This document shows, in pieces, positions 32,949 to 41,124 of a DNA stretch of 64,000 bases; the first letter of the stretch is position 1; each line of letters opens with the position of its first letter. The DNA is taken from assembly GCF_032999765.1 (NCBI RefSeq), contig NZ_CP136051.1:2270417-2334416 (forward strand). Reading direction: 5' to 3'. This stretch comes from Imperialibacter roseus. GTDB lineage: Bacteria > Bacteroidota > Bacteroidia > Cytophagales > Cyclobacteriaceae. A program made the translations under genes and the position numbers. The notes under the pieces were generated by a model. That model was not told the origin of the DNA, did not search any database, and worked only from the letters and a program-made list of their open reading frames with translations.

Positions 32949-34243
32949 ACTGGACAGAGATAGCCATTTTAGTATTGACTTTCGTTGTGCTGCTGGGCAT
33001 TGGCGTACCCGTAGCTTATAGCATCGGACTTTCATCCCTTGTCACCATACTGATCACCATGGATCCGGTGATAGCTTTTACCACACTGGCTCAGCGAATG
33101 GCTACAGGAATTGATAGTTTCTCGCTGCTTGCCATACCGTTTTTTGTGCTGGCTGGGCAGCTGATGAACAAGGGCGGCATTGCCAGTCGACTGATCGATT
33201 TGGCGAGGGCCATGGTGGGGCCACTTCCCGGAGGCCTGGCGTTTATTAACATACTGGCATGTATGCTTTTCGGTGCCATTTCGGGTTCGTCTGTCGCTGC
33301 TGCTTCTGCTATCGGCGGATTTATGGTGCCCAGAATGGAAAAAGAGGGGTATGATAAAGCTTTTGGTGCTGCTGTGAACCTCACCTCAGCTTCTACAGGT
33401 TTGGTTATCCCACCCAGCAATATTCTTATCGTATTCAGCCTGGCAAGTGGAGGTGTTTCTATCGCAGCACTGTTTCTCGCTGGCTATATTCCAGGGTTGC
33501 TTATTGGTCTTGCATTGATGATTGTTGCTGGTGTTGTGGCCCTGAAAAAAGGATACAAGTCAAACGAGACGACGGGGGTAAAAATATTCTTCAAAAGCTT
33601 TTTCGGCGCATTGCCAAGCCTTTTGCTACTGGTAATCGTCATTGGGGGAATTATCGCTGGGATATTCACCGCCACAGAGGCGTCGGCTATTGCCGTGCTG
33701 TACACCCTGATCCTGTCGATGGTTGTCTACAAAGAGGTGAAGTACAAAGACTTGCCTCGCATTCTGCTGGATACTACATTAACTACCACCATCGTGTTGA
33801 TGCTGGTGGCGACTTCCATGGGTATGTCGTGGGTATTGTCTTACGAGAATATTCCTCAGGGCGTAAGCGACTTCCTGTTGAATGTGAGCGACAACCCGGT
33901 TGTGATCCTGCTGATTATTAACCTCTTGTTGCTGGCTGTGGGTACCTTCATGGACATGACGCCTGCGGTACTGATTTTCACACCTATATTCCTGCCAGTG
34001 GTGGTGCAAATGGGCATGAATCCCATCCACTTCGGCATTGTGATGGTGATGAACCTGTGTATTGGCCTTTGTACACCGCCGGTTGGCTCCCTGCTATTCG
34101 TGGGCTGCAGCGTGGCTGGTTTGAGCATTCAAAAAGTGCTCAAACCGTTGCTGCCACTGTTTTTGGCTATGATCGCCGTGCTGTTGCTCGTCACCTACGT
34201 ACCAGCGCTGAGTTTGTGGTTGCCGGAGTTGTTTGGGTATTAA
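32945..34243 (+). CDS. dctM: TRAP transporter large membrane subunit (DctM family)
   Basis: The 432-residue subunit has about 12 membrane helices. Conserved DctM segments include PFFVLAGQLMNKGGIA, GSSVAAASAIGGFMVP, PPSNILIVFS, TATEASAIAVLYTL, MDMTPAVLIFTPIFLP and LCIGLCTPPVG. Together with DctPQ it forms a Na+-coupled uptake system. Its stop codon shares the palindrome TTAA (34240-34243) with the convergent gene's stop, so no separate terminator fits between them. Confidence 0.95.
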   Translation: MNWTEIAILVLTFVVLLGIGVPVAYSIGLSSLVTILITMDPVIAFTTLAQRMATGIDSFSLLAIPFFVLAGQLMNKGGIASRLIDLARAMVGPLPGGLAFINILACMLFGAISGSSVAAASAIGGFMVPRMEKEGYDKAFGAAVNLTSASTGLVIPPSNILIVFSLASGGVSIAALFLAGYIPGLLIGLALMIVAGVVALKKGYKSNETTGVKIFFKSFFGALPSLLLLVIVIGGIIAGIFTATEASAIAVLYTLILSMVVYKEVKYKDLPRILLDTTLTTTIVLMLVATSMGMSWVLSYENIPQGVSDFLLNVSDNPVVILLIINLLLLAVGTFMDMTPAVLIFTPIFLPVVVQMGMNPIHFGIVMVMNLCIGLCTPPVGSLLFVGCSVAGLSIQKVLKPLLPLFLAMIAVLLLVTYVPALSLWLPELFGY

Positions 34244-34959
34244 TTCTTGCGATACTTTTTCAGAGCGGGGCCTTTGATCTTAATTTCAATGACTCCGTTC
34301 TTACCGTCTTCCCCGAACCTGTCGGTGGCGGCTGTTCCCTTGTAGACAGATAATGCTTGTATATCTTCGGGCTTAACATCATCGATACTAGATATTTTCT
34401 TATCGATTGTCGGCTTTTCATCTCCACCGTATAGAATGAAGAGGGGCTCTTTTTTGGTGTCGGGGCTGAGACTCTCGTGTTTTTTAATGACAATTTTAGA
34501 ATCCTCTTCGAAGCCTAAGGTGAGCTCAAAAGCTTTGTTGTACTCTGGATTCTGTTTTTTGATATTATCAAGTTTGGATTGCTGATCCACTGTCAGCAAA
34601 TTCTTGATTTCCACCAAAGATTTTAGCTTTATTTTCTTTATTTCACTTTCAAGGGCAAGGACTTCATTGAACTTTTTATCCAGGGTTTCATAGTTCACAC
34701 TTGGTTGCGAAATGATCTCCTGAAACTCTACCATTGCCAGGGACCAGTCTGACTTTTTCTTGTTGAACTGCGAGATGTTTTTTTCATAGGTTACTTTCAT
34801 ATCCCGAGCTTGTGCGTCAGTCAGTCCTATGTCATCAGTATATTTAACAACCAAATCAGGCTCATACAGTGTCGCCGCAAAAGGATCAGAAGTCTGTGCA
34901 AAGGAGGTCATTGAACCTGCGAGAAGCAGCACTAAGCATATTGTGATTATATTTTTCAT
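34240..34959 (-). CDS. Periplasmic Spy/CpxP-like helical protein with TonB-plug-like C-terminal motif
   Basis: The 239-residue protein has a Sec signal ending SFAQ. Its middle part is helical with LTDAQARDMKVTYEKNIS and LLTVDQQSKL, the spaced LT..Q helix pattern of Spy/CpxP-like stress proteins. The C terminus (residues about 195-236) has VKPEDIQALSVYKGTAATD followed by FGEDGKNGVIEIKIK, which resembles the short TonB-receptor plug fragment common in Bacteroidota (VLKG.AA..YG..G.NGVI.I). Such a combination suggests envelope stress sensing or binding to a partner. It forms the third gene of an operon with an ECF sigma factor. Confidence 0.78.
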   Translation of the reverse strand: MKNIITICLVLLLAGSMTSFAQTSDPFAATLYEPDLVVKYTDDIGLTDAQARDMKVTYEKNISQFNKKKSDWSLAMVEFQEIISQPSVNYETLDKKFNEVLALESEIKKIKLKSLVEIKNLLTVDQQSKLDNIKKQNPEYNKAFELTLGFEEDSKIVIKKHESLSPDTKKEPLFILYGGDEKPTIDKKISSIDDVKPEDIQALSVYKGTAATDRFGEDGKNGVIEIKIKGPALKKYRKN

Positions 34960-34969
34960 CGTAGTAAGA

Positions 34970-35275
34970 TTAAAAGTTGGTTAACAGCTTGTCCGTGGGC
35001 GTTTCCCAAGTCATCATATCGCTGTTTTGATCAATAGAAGACTGCGTTTCAACATGGGGCAATACACCCACTCTTTCGGTTGGCTGAAGACTTCGGTACC
35101 AAAAGCCTCCAACAAAAAGAATGATATTGATGGTTGCGGCGACTACGGCCCAAACGGGTAGTTTTCGCTGCTTTTGCTGAACAATAAGTTTAGCGAAAGG
35201 TGGAGCTTCGTGAGAGGCGTCACTTTTTTTCATTTCAAGAAAGAAGTCTCTTAACTCTTCGTCTTCATTTTTCAT
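34970..35275 (-). CDS. Single-pass membrane protein downstream of ECF sigma factor (possible anti-sigma)
   Basis: The 101-residue protein has a charged cytoplasmic N terminus (MKNEDEELRDFFLEMKKSDA), one membrane helix (VWAVVAATINIILFVGGFW, about 41-59), and a short periplasmic tail. The overlap of its start with the sigma factor stop (ATGA, 35272-35275) is the classic place for an anti-sigma factor. No zinc-binding HxxxCxxC motif (ZAS) is present, so it would be an atypical type. Role is inferred from order only. Confidence 0.72.
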   Translation of the reverse strand: MKNEDEELRDFFLEMKKSDASHEAPPFAKLIVQQKQRKLPVWAVVAATINIILFVGGFWYRSLQPTERVGVLPHVETQSSIDQNSDMMTWETPTDKLLTNF

Positions 35276-35769
35276 ATCGCTTTCTTTAATTGTGAAGCCA
35301 ATATCAATTCTCTAAGTTTCTTTTTTCCTCTGTCGTAGTGAGTGCGTGCCGTGCCAATGCTCGTTTCCATGACCTCGGCTGCCTTTTCCAGCGTCATGTC
35401 GTGGTAAAAAACCAGTAATAGAAGCTCAGCCTGGCGCCCGGGCAACTGACTGATCATGCGCTCATAGCTCATTGCACCACCTTCATTCTGCGAGTTGGCT
35501 ATCTCCGAAAGCTGAATATCGTCAATGCCGAGGTGCTTACTCACATGTAGTTGCTGCGCCGTTGCCATGTCAATAGCGGTGAACCGGATCACGCTGAAAA
35601 GCCAGGTTTTGAAGCTCGATTTACCAGCAAAGAGTGCTCTTTTCTCCAGCACCTTGAGGTAAGCTGTTTGCAGAACGTCTTCTGCCAGGTCGGGCTGAAA
35701 GCGACAGCATTGTCTGGCCCAAAACCATGCCTCTTTGTGGTGTACTTCCAGTTGCTCCCTTGTTGTCAT
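35272..35769 (-). CDS. ECF-type RNA polymerase sigma factor
   Basis: The 165-residue protein has sigma-70 region 2 (CCRFQPDLAEDVLQTAYLKV, then FKTWLFSVIRFTAIDM) and region 4 (LPGRQAELLLLVFYHDMTLE with the helix-turn-helix AAEVMETSIGTARTHYDRGK). It is therefore an alternative sigma factor of the extracytoplasmic function class. Operon order is sigma, single-pass membrane protein, and Spy/CpxP-like periplasmic protein, which suggests an envelope-responsive regulon. Target promoters cannot be derived here. Confidence 0.93.
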   Translation of the reverse strand: MTTREQLEVHHKEAWFWARQCCRFQPDLAEDVLQTAYLKVLEKRALFAGKSSFKTWLFSVIRFTAIDMATAQQLHVSKHLGIDDIQLSEIANSQNEGGAMSYERMISQLPGRQAELLLLVFYHDMTLEKAAEVMETSIGTARTHYDRGKKKLRELILASQLKKAI

Positions 35770-35837
35770 CTGTTAGCTTAGTCTGGAAAGGAGGAGTATT
35801 ATATGACAAGCTTTCTGGAAAAATTATAAAGGGCCGG

Positions 35838-36230
35838 TTACTTGGTGAAGTTTTCCAGAAAGACTTCATTGGTGTAGCCCAGTGCGTTGAATCTTATGGT
35901 GAGAAGGAGAGGAGGTTCTATGCTGTTCTCGCAGGTTGGCCCTGGTTCCATGTAATAGACGAAAAACTTCTGGCTTCTGATATAAAGCTCCTGCTTGTCC
36001 GGTTTACCCAACAACCTGAGTATTTGAGGCTCATCAAGACCTTTTATTTTGTCTTTTTGAGTAACGAACACCTGAGTCATAGCCAGTCTGTCTCCATTAC
36101 ATCCATTGGCGTCACTTTTCCACGTCACATCATTGTACCCATCCAAATCGGCAGGCAGTCCACAGCCGTAAAGGGAAAATGCAATGATGGGCAGCAAACT
36201 AAACTTTTTCAATTGTCTTAGGTCAGGCAT
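35838..36230 (-). CDS. Small lipoprotein with BamE/SmpA-like features
   Basis: The 130-residue protein has lipobox LYGC (Cys23). The mature part contains EPQILRLLGKPDKQELY, followed by KFFVYYMEPGP, a motif order seen in small BamE/SmpA-fold lipoproteins (helix, G-x-P-D, beta strands). The fold call is tentative. The gene overlaps the upstream sterol desaturase family gene by 8 bp, so the two are probably co-transcribed. Confidence 0.68.
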   Translation of the reverse strand: MPDLRQLKKFSLLPIIAFSLYGCGLPADLDGYNDVTWKSDANGCNGDRLAMTQVFVTQKDKIKGLDEPQILRLLGKPDKQELYIRSQKFFVYYMEPGPTCENSIEPPLLLTIRFNALGYTNEVFLENFTK

Positions 36231-37449
36231 TGATGGTTTGATCCGGTTTGGAAGTGGGGGTTCTTATTTTGTACATCCAAATTAAGGAGGCAATGCCAAC
36301 AACTCCCAGTATATAGACGGGAATTAACGAATAGGTCAAAAAATAAGCTAAAAGCGGTTGAATAAGTTGTCTGATGCGTTCGGTGGCGAAGGCCCACTCT
36401 CTCATTTCTATAATGCCCCCAAGAATGATGATAGAAACCACGATGGTTACAGCTATCAACGACTTTTCCATGATAGAGAAATTACCTTGATTGAACATAA
36501 AGAACGACGTGCCTCCCAGGACGAACAGGTATTGGAAGATCAGGTAAGCCGAAAATGCTGAAGGCGGATGAAGGTTGAATTTGCGATAGGCACTTTTATC
36601 AACATCAGGCACACCCTGATAGCCGCCAAGGTAATCGGGGAGCCAGCCGGGTTTGTTGAACATGATCCTGAGGCCATCACCCAACGATCTGACCTTTTTG
36701 AGTTGCCCCGCCATGTCGACATAATGCTGTAGGTTGGCTTTGATGGGGTTCCAGGTGTTCACAGGCTTAGTAATGCCATATGTTGGCCTTTCTTCCTCTT
36801 CCTGAAACGTGCCAAATAGCCTGTCCCAAATGATAAAGGTGCCTCCATGGTTCTTATCAATATATTTTGGGTCACGCCCATGATGCACCCGGTGGTGGGA
36901 GGGAGTATTGAAAACGTATTCGAACCAGCCCAGCTTGCCAATCGTTTCAGTGTGAATCCAAAACTGGTAAACTGTGTTGATGGCAGCAACAAGCACAAAA
37001 GTGAGTGTGTCCACGCCGATAATTGCTAGCGGAAGGTAGAAAAAGAAGGTCCAGAACACCTGAAACGAGCCCTGCCTGAGCGCTACGGAGAAATTGTAGT
37101 CCTCACTTTGATGGTGCACCACATGCCCTCCCCAGAATAGGTTGATTTCATGGCTCATCCGGTGAGCCCAGTAGTAGCACAAGTCTACACCCAACCAGAT
37201 AAGGATGAAAGTATACCACGTTACGGGTACATTGAAAAGCGCAAAGTTCTCGTAGACCAACTGATAAGTCGTAACGGTGAGAACCTTAAGGAAGGCTCCG
37301 GTAATTTGCTGAGTAATGCCGCAACTCATATTGGTGAGGGCATCATTGAGCCGGTAGATTTTCCGGTGCTGAAAGTGCTGAATAATAAGCTCTACACCAA
37401 TCAGCAGAAAATAGATTGGGATAGAAAGAATGACAGGGTTAATGTTCAT
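36223..37449 (-). CDS. Sterol desaturase/fatty acid hydroxylase family membrane protein
   Basis: I prefer the ATG at 37449 (MNINPVILSIPIYFLLIGVE), since it starts directly before the first membrane helix; an upstream ATG at 37473 adds eight residues. The roughly 408-residue di-iron membrane protein carries the histidine clusters of the family: HRMSHE, HVVHHQ, HTET and HRVHHGRDPKYIDKNHGG. Relatives hydroxylate or desaturate sterols, carotenoids or fatty acids, or cleave alkyl ethers. The C terminus has four to five additional helices. The actual substrate is unknown. Confidence 0.9.
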   Translation of the reverse strand: MNINPVILSIPIYFLLIGVELIIQHFQHRKIYRLNDALTNMSCGITQQITGAFLKVLTVTTYQLVYENFALFNVPVTWYTFILIWLGVDLCYYWAHRMSHEINLFWGGHVVHHQSEDYNFSVALRQGSFQVFWTFFFYLPLAIIGVDTLTFVLVAAINTVYQFWIHTETIGKLGWFEYVFNTPSHHRVHHGRDPKYIDKNHGGTFIIWDRLFGTFQEEEERPTYGITKPVNTWNPIKANLQHYVDMAGQLKKVRSLGDGLRIMFNKPGWLPDYLGGYQGVPDVDKSAYRKFNLHPPSAFSAYLIFQYLFVLGGTSFFMFNQGNFSIMEKSLIAVTIVVSIIILGGIIEMREWAFATERIRQLIQPLLAYFLTYSLIPVYILGVVGIASLIWMYKIRTPTSKPDQTINA

Positions 37450-37539
37450 GGGTGTTACAAATACAGATAACAATGTAATTAAAAAAGCTATTTATTTAAG
37501 AATACTAACTAGTTTTGCATCCAAATTGATGGCTGTAGC

Positions 37540-38019
37540 ATGAAGAGAATATTTTCATTTATTAGAATTATTTCATTGCTGTTTTTCCTCGGCGGACTCC
37601 TGTTTGTGTATGCTTATCTGCCGGAAAATGTTTCGTTGTACAGCGATCAACTAGGCACGCCCATCTACTTCATTTCCAAAAGCCAATTCTTCTATTATTC
37701 GTTTGCTTTTTTTCTGGTTGTCAACCTTTTGTTGTTTGTATTTGGTAAAGTGCTCGACGGCGTGCCGGTCACTGAAGGAAGAGGTTTGTTTTCATCTGAG
37801 ATATTCAAGAACAAAACGCTCATTTGGCTCGAAGTGCTTATCAGCCTCATCAACGTTTTTTTTGTAACTGGCGCTGCCTTTATAGGTGTGTACAACAATC
37901 GTGTGAACCTCGACTTTAATAATTTTGCCTATCTGGTCTATTTAGGCACTTTTCTGATTTTTGCCTGGATTCTTTCTTACGGTTTTGTTCTCCGCTATCG
38001 GAGCTATCAACCCTCTTAA
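37540..38019 (+). CDS. Four-helix membrane protein of unknown function
   Basis: The 159-residue protein has four hydrophobic segments (ISLLFFLGGLLFVYAYL; YSFAFFLVVNLLLFVFG; LEVLISLINVFFVTGAAFIGV; YLVYLGTFLIFAWILSYGF). The loop LPENVSLYSDQLGTP faintly recalls DUF1648-type proteins, but I would not assign it. It precedes the parE leader region on the same strand and may be read through into parE. Confidence 0.7.
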   Translation: MKRIFSFIRIISLLFFLGGLLFVYAYLPENVSLYSDQLGTPIYFISKSQFFYYSFAFFLVVNLLLFVFGKVLDGVPVTEGRGLFSSEIFKNKTLIWLEVLISLINVFFVTGAAFIGVYNNRVNLDFNNFAYLVYLGTFLIFAWILSYGFVLRYRSYQPS

Positions 38020-38040
38020 TATCAGTAGCTTAGTGCTGGG

Positions 38041-38172
38041 ATATTCAATCAATAGTTGAATATAAATCCTTCATTTACAGCAAGTTAAGAGAAATTATAT
38101 TCCAGAAAATTTCCATAATTATCCTAAATTCACTGCAATTTTTGACCCCAGATACGGTCAAAATGATGGAAA
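38041..38172 (+). promoter_or_regulatory. Leader of parE with nested inverted repeats
   Basis: The 174-bp region upstream of parE has three perfect inverted repeats: ATATTCAA (38041-38048) with TTGAATAT (38056-38063); TTTTGACC (38140-38147) with GGTCAAAA (38156-38163); and, enclosing the latter, TTTCCAT (38110-38116) with ATGGAAA (38166-38172). They could be operators or RNA hairpins controlling topoisomerase expression. No promoter match is clear enough to place. Confidence 0.4.
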
Positions 38173-38193
38173 CTTTCTGCGATTGAAGGACTT

Positions 38194-40071
38194 ATGGCAA
38201 ACGAACAAGCTGCAGTATCAAATTACACCGAAGACAATATTCGTTCACTTGACTGGAAAGAGCATATCAGGCTCAGGCCAGGTATGTATATCGGCAAGCT
38301 CGGTGACGGTGCTGCGATGGATGACGGTATTTACGTACTTGTAAAGGAGATCATCGACAACAGTATTGATGAGCACATGATGGGGAATGGCAAGGTCATT
38401 AATGTAAAGGTGACCGACCATAGGGTAGAGGTGCGTGACTTTGGTCGTGGCATTCCGCTGGGCAAAGTCATCGACTGTGTGTCCAAGATCAACACTGGGG
38501 GTAAATACGACTCTAACGCCTTCCAGAAATCAGTTGGTTTGAACGGAGTAGGTACCAAGGCGGTGAATGCCCTTTCGGACTACTTCAAGGTGCAATCATT
38601 CAGAGAAGGCCGCACTAAAATGGCCGAGTTCCATCAGGGGGAGCTGACCAACGATCCGCCTGAGACTACCACTACTGAAAGAAATGGCACACTCACCATC
38701 TTCGAACCCGACGGTACGGTCTTCAAAAACTTCCATTTTATTCCGCAGTATCTTGACAACCTGCTTTGGAACTATGCGTTCCTGAACGCCGGATTGACAA
38801 TCAATTTCAATGGTGTTAAGTATTATTCAGAAAATGGTCTTCTCGACTTACTGAACCGCAAGACTAACGAAGAAGAGCTGCGTTATCCAATCATTCACCT
38901 GAAGGGAGAGGACATTGAGATTGCGCTCACTCATAATAACCAGTATGGTGAGGAGTACTACAGTTTTGTTAACGGTCAGTACACAACCCAGGGCGGCACC
39001 CATTTGGCGGCTTTCCGGGAGGCATTGGTAAAAACGGTCAGAGAGTTTTACAAAAAAGACTTTGATGCATCGGATGTGCGCACAAGTATTGTAGGAGCTA
39101 TTGCAGTGCGGGTGCAGGAGCCTGTGTTTGAGTCTCAAACCAAAACGAAACTAGGCTCTCAAAGCGTTGGCCCGGAAGGCCCCACCATGCGTACTTTCAT
39201 CAACGACTTTGTTAAAAAGTATCTCGACGACTTTCTGCATAGTCATCCCTCCGTGGCGGAAGCCCTGCAAAAGCGGATTATTCAGTCGGAGAGGGAACGC
39301 AAAGAAATTGCAGGCATTAAGAAGCTGGCCAATGACAGGGCCAAAAAGGCCAACCTCCACAACAAAAAACTGAGGGATTGCCGCATCCACTTCGACGACC
39401 TGAAGAACGAGCGCCGGGACGATTCCATGATCTTCATCACTGAAGGTGATTCTGCGTCGGGCTCTATCACCAAATCACGGGACGTGCAAACCCAGGCTGT
39501 GTTTAGTTTGCGTGGTAAACCATTGAACTGCTACAGCCTGACGAAAAAGATTGTGTATGAAAACGAGGAGTTTAACCTTCTTCAACATGCACTCAATATT
39601 GAAGACGGGTTAGAAGGGCTTCGCTATCGCAAAATCATCATTTCTACTGACGCCGACGTGGATGGGATGCACATCAGACTGCTGATGCTGACTTTCTTTC
39701 TGCAGTTTTTTCCGGACCTGGTTCGAAACGGCCATGTATACATTTTGGAAACACCACTTTTCAGGGTTAGGAATAAGAAGGAAACTATCTATTGCTACAG
39801 CGATGAGGAGAGGCAGCAGGCCATCAACAAGCTTGGGTCTAAGCCGGAAATAACCCGATTCAAAGGACTGGGGGAGATATCACCAGAGGAGTTTGGCAAG
39901 TTTATAGGGGAGGATATGCGGCTGGAGCCCATTATTTTGAAGAAAGAAACAAAGATTCCCCAGCTACTGGAGTTCTTTATGGGCAAGAATACGCCGGACA
40001 GGCAGATTTTCATTATCGATAACCTGAAAATAGAGAAGGACTTGGTGGAAGAGGTTGTGATAGAAGATTGA
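38194..40071 (+). CDS. parE: Type IIA DNA topoisomerase subunit B (topoisomerase IV ParE-type)
   Basis: The 625-residue ATPase subunit has the GHKL ATP site ([33 protein letters not shown]) and the Toprim domain ([31 protein letters not shown]), and ends with the [18 protein letters not shown] segment. The paired A subunit (parC, 41125) has a topoisomerase IV-like tail, so ParE rather than GyrB is the better call. Topoisomerase IV decatenates sister chromosomes. The two subunit genes are separated by two small genes. Confidence 0.9.
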   Translation: MANEQAAVSNYTEDNIRSLDWKEHIRLRPGMYIGKLGDGAAMDDGIYVLVKEIIDNSIDEHMMGNGKVINVKVTDHRVEVRDFGRGIPLGKVIDCVSKINTGGKYDSNAFQKSVGLNGVGTKAVNALSDYFKVQSFREGRTKMAEFHQGELTNDPPETTTTERNGTLTIFEPDGTVFKNFHFIPQYLDNLLWNYAFLNAGLTINFNGVKYYSENGLLDLLNRKTNEEELRYPIIHLKGEDIEIALTHNNQYGEEYYSFVNGQYTTQGGTHLAAFREALVKTVREFYKKDFDASDVRTSIVGAIAVRVQEPVFESQTKTKLGSQSVGPEGPTMRTFINDFVKKYLDDFLHSHPSVAEALQKRIIQSERERKEIAGIKKLANDRAKKANLHNKKLRDCRIHFDDLKNERRDDSMIFITEGDSASGSITKSRDVQTQAVFSLRGKPLNCYSLTKKIVYENEEFNLLQHALNIEDGLEGLRYRKIIISTDADVDGMHIRLLMLTFFLQFFPDLVRNGHVYILETPLFRVRNKKETIYCYSDEERQQAINKLGSKPEITRFKGLGEISPEEFGKFIGEDMRLEPIILKKETKIPQLLEFFMGKNTPDRQIFIIDNLKIEKDLVEEVVIED

Positions 40072-40082
40072 TTGTATTTTTG

Positions 40083-40144
40083 TTACAATTATCCATTTAT
40101 TGTAATTTTTATACAAAATTTATATAATTGTAATTATCTTACAA
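40083..40144 (+). promoter_or_regulatory. AT-rich leader with four TTGTAA/TTACAA hexamers before the satD-like gene
   Basis: Four copies of TTGTAA or its complement TTACAA lie at 40083-40088, 40100-40105, 40128-40133 and 40139-40144. TTACAATTAT (40083-40092) is the perfect reverse complement of ATAATTGTAA (40124-40133), and ATAATT-gt-AATTAT (40124-40137) is itself symmetric. The pattern suggests several binding sites for one regulator, possibly the SatD-family protein encoded next. Confidence 0.45.
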
Positions 40145-40162
40145 AATAGTAAAGTTGCAGTT

Positions 40163-40792
40163 ATGTACTTTATTTTGATGGGAGACATTGTTGGCAGCTC
40201 AGAAAAGAAAGGAGCGACTTTAATGACTAGTTTTAAATCGGTCATTCAATCGGCTAATGGCAACTTTTCGAAGCAGATATTGTCTCCACTCACTATCACG
40301 TTAGGTGATGAGTTTCAGGGAGTAGTGAAGGATCTAAGGTCAGTTGTGGACATCATCTTTCATATAGACAAGGCGCTAATTGGCACAAACCCTGAGTTCA
40401 GGATCCGATACAGCATGCAGTATGGCCCCATTGATACACCAGTCAACAAGGAAAATGCGCATGGAATGTTGGGTGAGGGGCTTACCAAAGCCAGAAAGGG
40501 GCTGGAAGAGATGAAGCCAAAGAAGTTGCACTATCGCATGGTAACAACTGACGGTAAAACCGACGATATGCTGAATGGGTTGTTTCGGTTGTACGACTCT
40601 TTCTACAGTGACTGGTCAAAAAATGACCGTGAGTACCTGGAGCGATTCTTTGAGAAGGACGATTACAAGTGGGTAGGGGAGCAGCTTTCAAAAGATCCAT
40701 CCACAGTTTGGAGAAAACGCATTTCCCTCAAACTGGATGAGTTTAACATAGCCAAAGATTTGATACGATCAACAGCAAACGCATTTGAATGA
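40163..40792 (+). CDS. SatD-family protein
   Basis: The 209-residue protein starts YFILMGDIVGSSEKKGATLM, the characteristic SatD family N terminus, with TITLGDEFQGVVKDLRSVVDI. The first 130 residues resemble a nucleotidyl-cyclase-like ferredoxin fold (GDIVGSS and GDEFQG). The C terminus (about 160-205, YKWVGEQLSKDPSTVWRKRI) looks like a helix-turn-helix, so it may bind DNA, possibly the upstream TTGTAA sites. The family has no firm biochemical function. It overlaps the next membrane protein gene by 4 bp (ATGA). Confidence 0.83.
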   Translation: MYFILMGDIVGSSEKKGATLMTSFKSVIQSANGNFSKQILSPLTITLGDEFQGVVKDLRSVVDIIFHIDKALIGTNPEFRIRYSMQYGPIDTPVNKENAHGMLGEGLTKARKGLEEMKPKKLHYRMVTTDGKTDDMLNGLFRLYDSFYSDWSKNDREYLERFFEKDDYKWVGEQLSKDPSTVWRKRISLKLDEFNIAKDLIRSTANAFE

Positions 40793-41121
40793 ACCACTGG
40801 ATATCCATCATACTGGTTTTAGTTGGAGGCGAAGCATTGTCGGTGCTGTTGTTTTGGATTTTGTCAAAAATATTCACTGGCAAGGACGGAGCAGGCATAA
40901 GTAAACGATCTGTTTTCAAAGGCATGGTAGAGCGGCTATTCCTTTTTTTCGCACTTACGCACGACTTGCCCCATGTGTTGACACTGCTGGGAGCACTAAA
41001 AATTGCAACAAGAATTAAGGATGAAAACAAAATATCAAACGATTACTTTTTAGTGGGCAACCTGCTGTCGATCAGCCTGGCCATTGCCTATTTTATTATC
41101 TGGAGAGAAGTTTTGAAGTAA
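40789..41121 (+). CDS. Small membrane protein paired with SatD-family gene
   Basis: The 110-residue protein has three hydrophobic segments (IILVLVGGEALSVLLFWIL; LFLFFALTHDLPHVLTLLGAL; LLSISLAIAYFIIWREVL). Position and size fit the membrane partner often found beside SatD-like genes in Bacteroidota, sometimes classed with DUF3307-like proteins, but I cannot confirm that family. Its start overlaps the satD-like stop (40789-40792), and parC begins 3 bp after its stop. Confidence 0.75.
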   Translation: MNHWISIILVLVGGEALSVLLFWILSKIFTGKDGAGISKRSVFKGMVERLFLFFALTHDLPHVLTLLGALKIATRIKDENKISNDYFLVGNLLSISLAIAYFIIWREVLK

Positions 41122-41124
41122 AGT

